Below, piece after piece: positions 60,586-64,000 of a stretch of 64,000 nucleotides of DNA (the stretch's first letter is position 1; every line of letters begins with the position of its first letter). The stretch spans positions 191,662 through 255,661 of the forward strand of contig QANU01071322.1 of the NCBI GenBank assembly GCA_003254905.1, written 5' to 3'. The translations under genes were made by a program, and so were the position numbers. The notes below the pieces were generated by a model, which was not told the origin of the DNA, ran no database searches, and saw nothing but the letters and a program-made list of their open reading frames with translations. This stretch comes from Nissolia schottii. Its lineage: Eukaryota; Streptophyta; Magnoliopsida; Fabales; Fabaceae.

Positions 60586-63399
60586 CACTATAAGAAAATA
60601 AGTGTTTTGTGGTGGTTTAAAACAACACTAAAACATTTTGCAGCGATTTTGAAACTGCAGCGTATACCTTCATTGGTAAGCCCTCTAGCAGCGGTTTGGA
60701 GTGATTGCTGGAATAACCGCCACTAATATACTATTAGCGGCGATTTGAAGAAAAAGCTGCAATAAATACTATTGTTTAGTGCGATTTCGTATTGCCAGGA
60801 AATACTAACAATTAGCGACGGTTTGGAACCGCCACTATTGTTTTTTAGTTTTATTTTTATAGCAAATATTACTTAACAACTATTTTCCTTTTACACCAAA
60901 CCATCAATAATTATAGCCAAAAATTACATATGCTTCAAATGAAGACCAAATTCTTAATTTTCATCGTATGTAACAAACTCAAACAAGTATTCAAGAGATC
61001 GAGTACATACGGAAGTATCCAAAATAAACAAAATGTACTGAATTGTCAGTATATTAACATAACATTAAACAAGTCTAAAGAAATCCAATACACAATTAAC
61101 AACATAAACATAAACAAGCTGTAAAAGTCACTCACAAAATCAATGCATTATATCATCATGGCATACGAAATCGTCCCCCACACAAAAGCTAACTCCCCTT
61201 TTTTATCAAAAAACTACATTCAATAAAAACATTATAATAAGCTCCATCCAATAGATAATCATCATAACATAAATTGGAAAAAAAAATTAAAAACTAAATT
61301 TCGAATACCGTCACTCAAGTTCCTACTTTAGTATCAAAGTTGATTCAACTTTGTCCTCAATTTCTTATTGTCACTCTCTTCACTTTCAACTGTCATTAAT
61401 CACAGTAAATTGTAATATGATCTCTATCCACTTTACTTGGTATTCAACCAAAAAACAATCTCATTCTGCCTAAAATCAAGCTAAGAAAAGTAAAACCATT
61501 TAATCACATAAGATGATCACAACCACTAAACAATTGTATTGCACATAAGCTTAAAATAACATCAATCAAGCAATTAATGGTTGATGCTGTAGTGCACGAA
61601 ATTAAAGTGCCTTCACAAAATTACCTTGAAAACCTCACTAACTTCACACACTCAATTATAGCCTAAAATGAATGAGTCACTAAGTTCTACTATATTCAAG
61701 TCCAAGTCCAATTTGATTGTCAGAATAAATCCACTAAGAGAATTTCTCAAAATTCTAAAAATGAACAACTAGAAAATAATTAATAATAAGTAAGCGATGA
61801 GCTTAAAAGCCATGATTATGAGTTTATGACCAAACACGCTGTTGAACAAGTAACAACAATAACACTAATCAACAACAAAATTACTAGAAACAACAAGTGA
61901 ACACAAACATTGAATCAAAACATTAGGAGTAAAAGTCATAAGTCAAGCATGCTACTTATAAGGAGTCAAAATTCAATTCCAAAATTATGTAAAACTAGGG
62001 GCCAAAACAGAACTGAACCTTGAGAACCAATTTTGGAGCTCCATGACTTATTGGCAATTTTGCTATTCTACTCAGAGGGCGAAGATTCTCTCTCTAACCC
62101 CTGAAATCAAAACAAACAAGAAAAAGAAAAATCTCAGATGCTTCATCATGTGTCGACATGCAATGAACTTGTTCTGATCCAACTCAACTATATGACTCAA
62201 AAATAAACAAATAAAAAACTTCAATTGAGCATCATTTGAACATAGAGTCATCAAATAGTCAATAGAAACTCTTACGCTTACCTCATCAAATAACAAAACC
62301 AGTAATGAGAGTCAAAATGAATCAAAGAATGTGGCGACTAACAAGCAAGTAGAAATTTGTAGAAAGGCAAAAAGTAAATCACCCGTTACGCAAAGCAAAG
62401 ATCTAAGAGAAGGAAATGAAGCAATCTATATGCATGCTAAGCATGAAATATATAGGCTACACTACTTACCTAGTAGTGTAGTATTCTAACAAGCCGAAAA
62501 GAATATAATCTAAGAAAATCTCTGTTGGTAATTATTCCAGAATCAATGGAATCCCCAAGAGACCTTTCCAAAATAAACAAAGAAGAAGAAAACAATAAGA
62601 CCATAATGGATAACAAGAGCATTTAAATTGCTATTTCCCCATTCAATAAGAATTAATTAAAAAAAAAAAAACACAAACATTTTATTGTAGCCCTTACTGA
62701 TAGGAACAGTTTTAACAGCAAAGCCCAACAAAACCTTCCACCATAATATGTAACTACTAAGAAGCTCAATACTTAACAAGATCACAAAGAGCATTTTCGA
62801 TGGTCCAACACTTAATACTGACCGTCAAAAATAAAATGTTGAGAATAATGACTTTTCTTGTAGTGCTTCATACGGGACTTCTGGAAGGAATGACCTAATT
62901 GGGGAAAACCAAAGATTCACAAGTTAATCATGAACTTAAAAATGCAAATTGCATAAAATCAGTGACTATTTCAATCGACGTTGACAATTCCAGCGCTTAA
63001 AGTAAAAAAGGGTTTAAGGTTACCACAACTTCAATTAACAAGCTGAAGCAGCTGTAGTACCATCAACGGCCACCGGCGGCGATCTCGAATCCCGACTGGC
63101 GGTCAGAGACGATGAGGGATTCGCAAGAGAAGGAGAAGAAGTCCCTGTTTCGGACCCTAACGACGACAGAGGAGACATCAAGGGAGGTGGTGTCACCAGA
63201 GAAGACTCGCGTCGTCGGCGAGAGCGTGATCGATGAGAGCTGGGGTTTCGGGTCAAGGTGGTTTTACTGAAAATCGCCGCTAAGCATTGAGTAATCACAG
63301 CGTTTATGCACAAACTACTGCTAATAATTAAACTGAGGCAGTTTGACGAAACTGCCGCCAAAAAATCGCCGTAAACTTGCATTTTTCTTGTTTTAAGTG
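60586..63399. mobile_element. Non-autonomous CACTA element, probably with a second CACTA end inside
   Basis: The left end is CACTATAAGAAAA at 60586, with subterminal ggcggtt / gcggcgattt motifs to about 60840. The right end near 63381-63399 (tttttcttg ... agtg) carries matching motifs aaaatcgccg and ctgccgcc but has a small insertion in the terminus. A further terminus, ttttcttgtagtg at 62853-62865 with gaccgtca beside it, belongs to a differently repeated CACTA family and suggests nesting. No transposase was recognised. The minus-strand frame at 63035-63406 has no known domain. Confidence 0.6.
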
Positions 63400-64000
63400 C
63401 TGACATTAGATGATAATATTATTAATTATTTAAGATGGGATTTTAATTTACTCCAATAGTGTAGAAGCATAAATTTTGGCCATAGAAAATGGGAAAATAA
63501 TTATAGTAGAGCAAATTATAAATATTAATAACAATTATATTAATAAGAGTTATGTAAATATAGTTGCTGATTTTTTTTTGTTAACTATTTTAGCTAACAT
63601 ATATTACCTATTTTTATTTTAAAAAAATTAAAATCAGAATCTCAAAATATATTTAATTTTGATGTGTGTGTGATTTTATATTAATATATTATTGATGAGC
63701 TAATGATAAAATGACATATTAACATTCATTAATGCAAACTCGATCAGTTTTATAATATACTAGTAGCTTGACGGACACTTGTGTGTCTGCCAAGCCACAT
63801 TTTTATTTATTTCATAAGTATTAATATAATTAAGAATGAATTTAATAATAAAACAAATAAAAAGATATTAGTGGGTTAGTTAATATTTATTATTAAGATG
63901 CAGTGGTTAGTGAGACTAGCAGACAATAGATATATAAAACAAATAATCATGCACTTTAAAAAAATGTTAATGGACTTAAAAAAACAATTCAATAAAAAAA
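63400..64000. other. AT-rich DNA, no gene seen
   Basis: Ends in A-rich sequence. The short stretch near 63765-63805 (cttgacggacacttgtgtgtctgccaag region) is a partial palindrome of unknown origin. Confidence 0.5.

Noticed and set aside
63035..63406. Minus-strand frame of 123 codons
   Set aside because: Covers the CACTA right end and low-complexity Ser/Arg sequence; no family match could be recognised.

Overview
The window is nuclear DNA from a flowering plant, almost certainly a eudicot and plausibly a legume (a guess from the gene set and repeat style, not proven). The evidence is spliced genes with GT..AG introns, plant-specific families (subgroup-6 R2R3-MYB, PAR1, tau glutathione transferase, chloroplast fructose-1,6-bisphosphatase), strongly AT-rich intergenic DNA, and a dense layer of Copia, Gypsy, LINE, CACTA, hAT and Mutator-like repeats. 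Nothing bacterial, viral or organellar was seen.

Layout. 1-468: 3' end of a Copia element with its LTR. 540-1915: repeat that recurs in two pieces at 8.1-8.4 kb and 12.7-13.7 kb. 2269-4049: R2R3-MYB of the anthocyanin type, with complete splice sites but a premature stop and an eroded N-terminus. 4.97-8.0 kb: Copia gag remnant and simple or low-complexity repeats. 8.6-12.66 kb: an inverted-repeat element split by a 3.1-kb solo LTR with a perfect 5-bp target duplication. 13.7-18.5 kb: mostly empty, with a CACTA end carrying a UDP-glycosyltransferase fragment and a TIR-NBS-LRR remnant. 18.9-22.5 kb: CACTA transposase remnants in scrambled order. 22.8-26.8 kb: a duplicated block with a LINE fragment and an intact PAR1 gene. 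28.5-40.3 kb: nested retroelements and DNA transposons (solo LTR, small gag-bearing LTR element, CACTA, long-inverted-repeat element containing an hAT element, Sirevirus LTR, Gypsy LTR). 40.3-44.9 kb: second copy of the PAR1 block with a shortened PAR1, part of it present twice as an identical 1518-bp segment bounded by single Ns. 44.9-46.4 kb: repeat-filled element. 46.7-58 kb: gene-rich end with a tau GST, chloroplast FBPase and a seven-exon LisH-domain gene, broken by a Mutator-like element with a 9-bp target duplication (49.5-51.6 kb). 58-64 kb: AT-rich DNA, a decayed hAT-like element and a CACTA element.

The genes do not form a pathway or cluster; they are ordinary neighbours on a chromosome arm. 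Eight isolated N bases (6879, 17831, 19795, 20905, 22468, 37289, 40334, 41853) appear to mark sequence joins. Several of them coincide exactly with breaks in repeat homology, so local order between about 19.8 and 22.5 kb and between 40.3 and 41.9 kb should be treated as provisional. I did not find a convincing new functional system. The most notable items are the damaged MYB, the in-frame deleted PAR1 paralogue, and two transposons whose interiors are almost wholly ACAAAC-type repeats.
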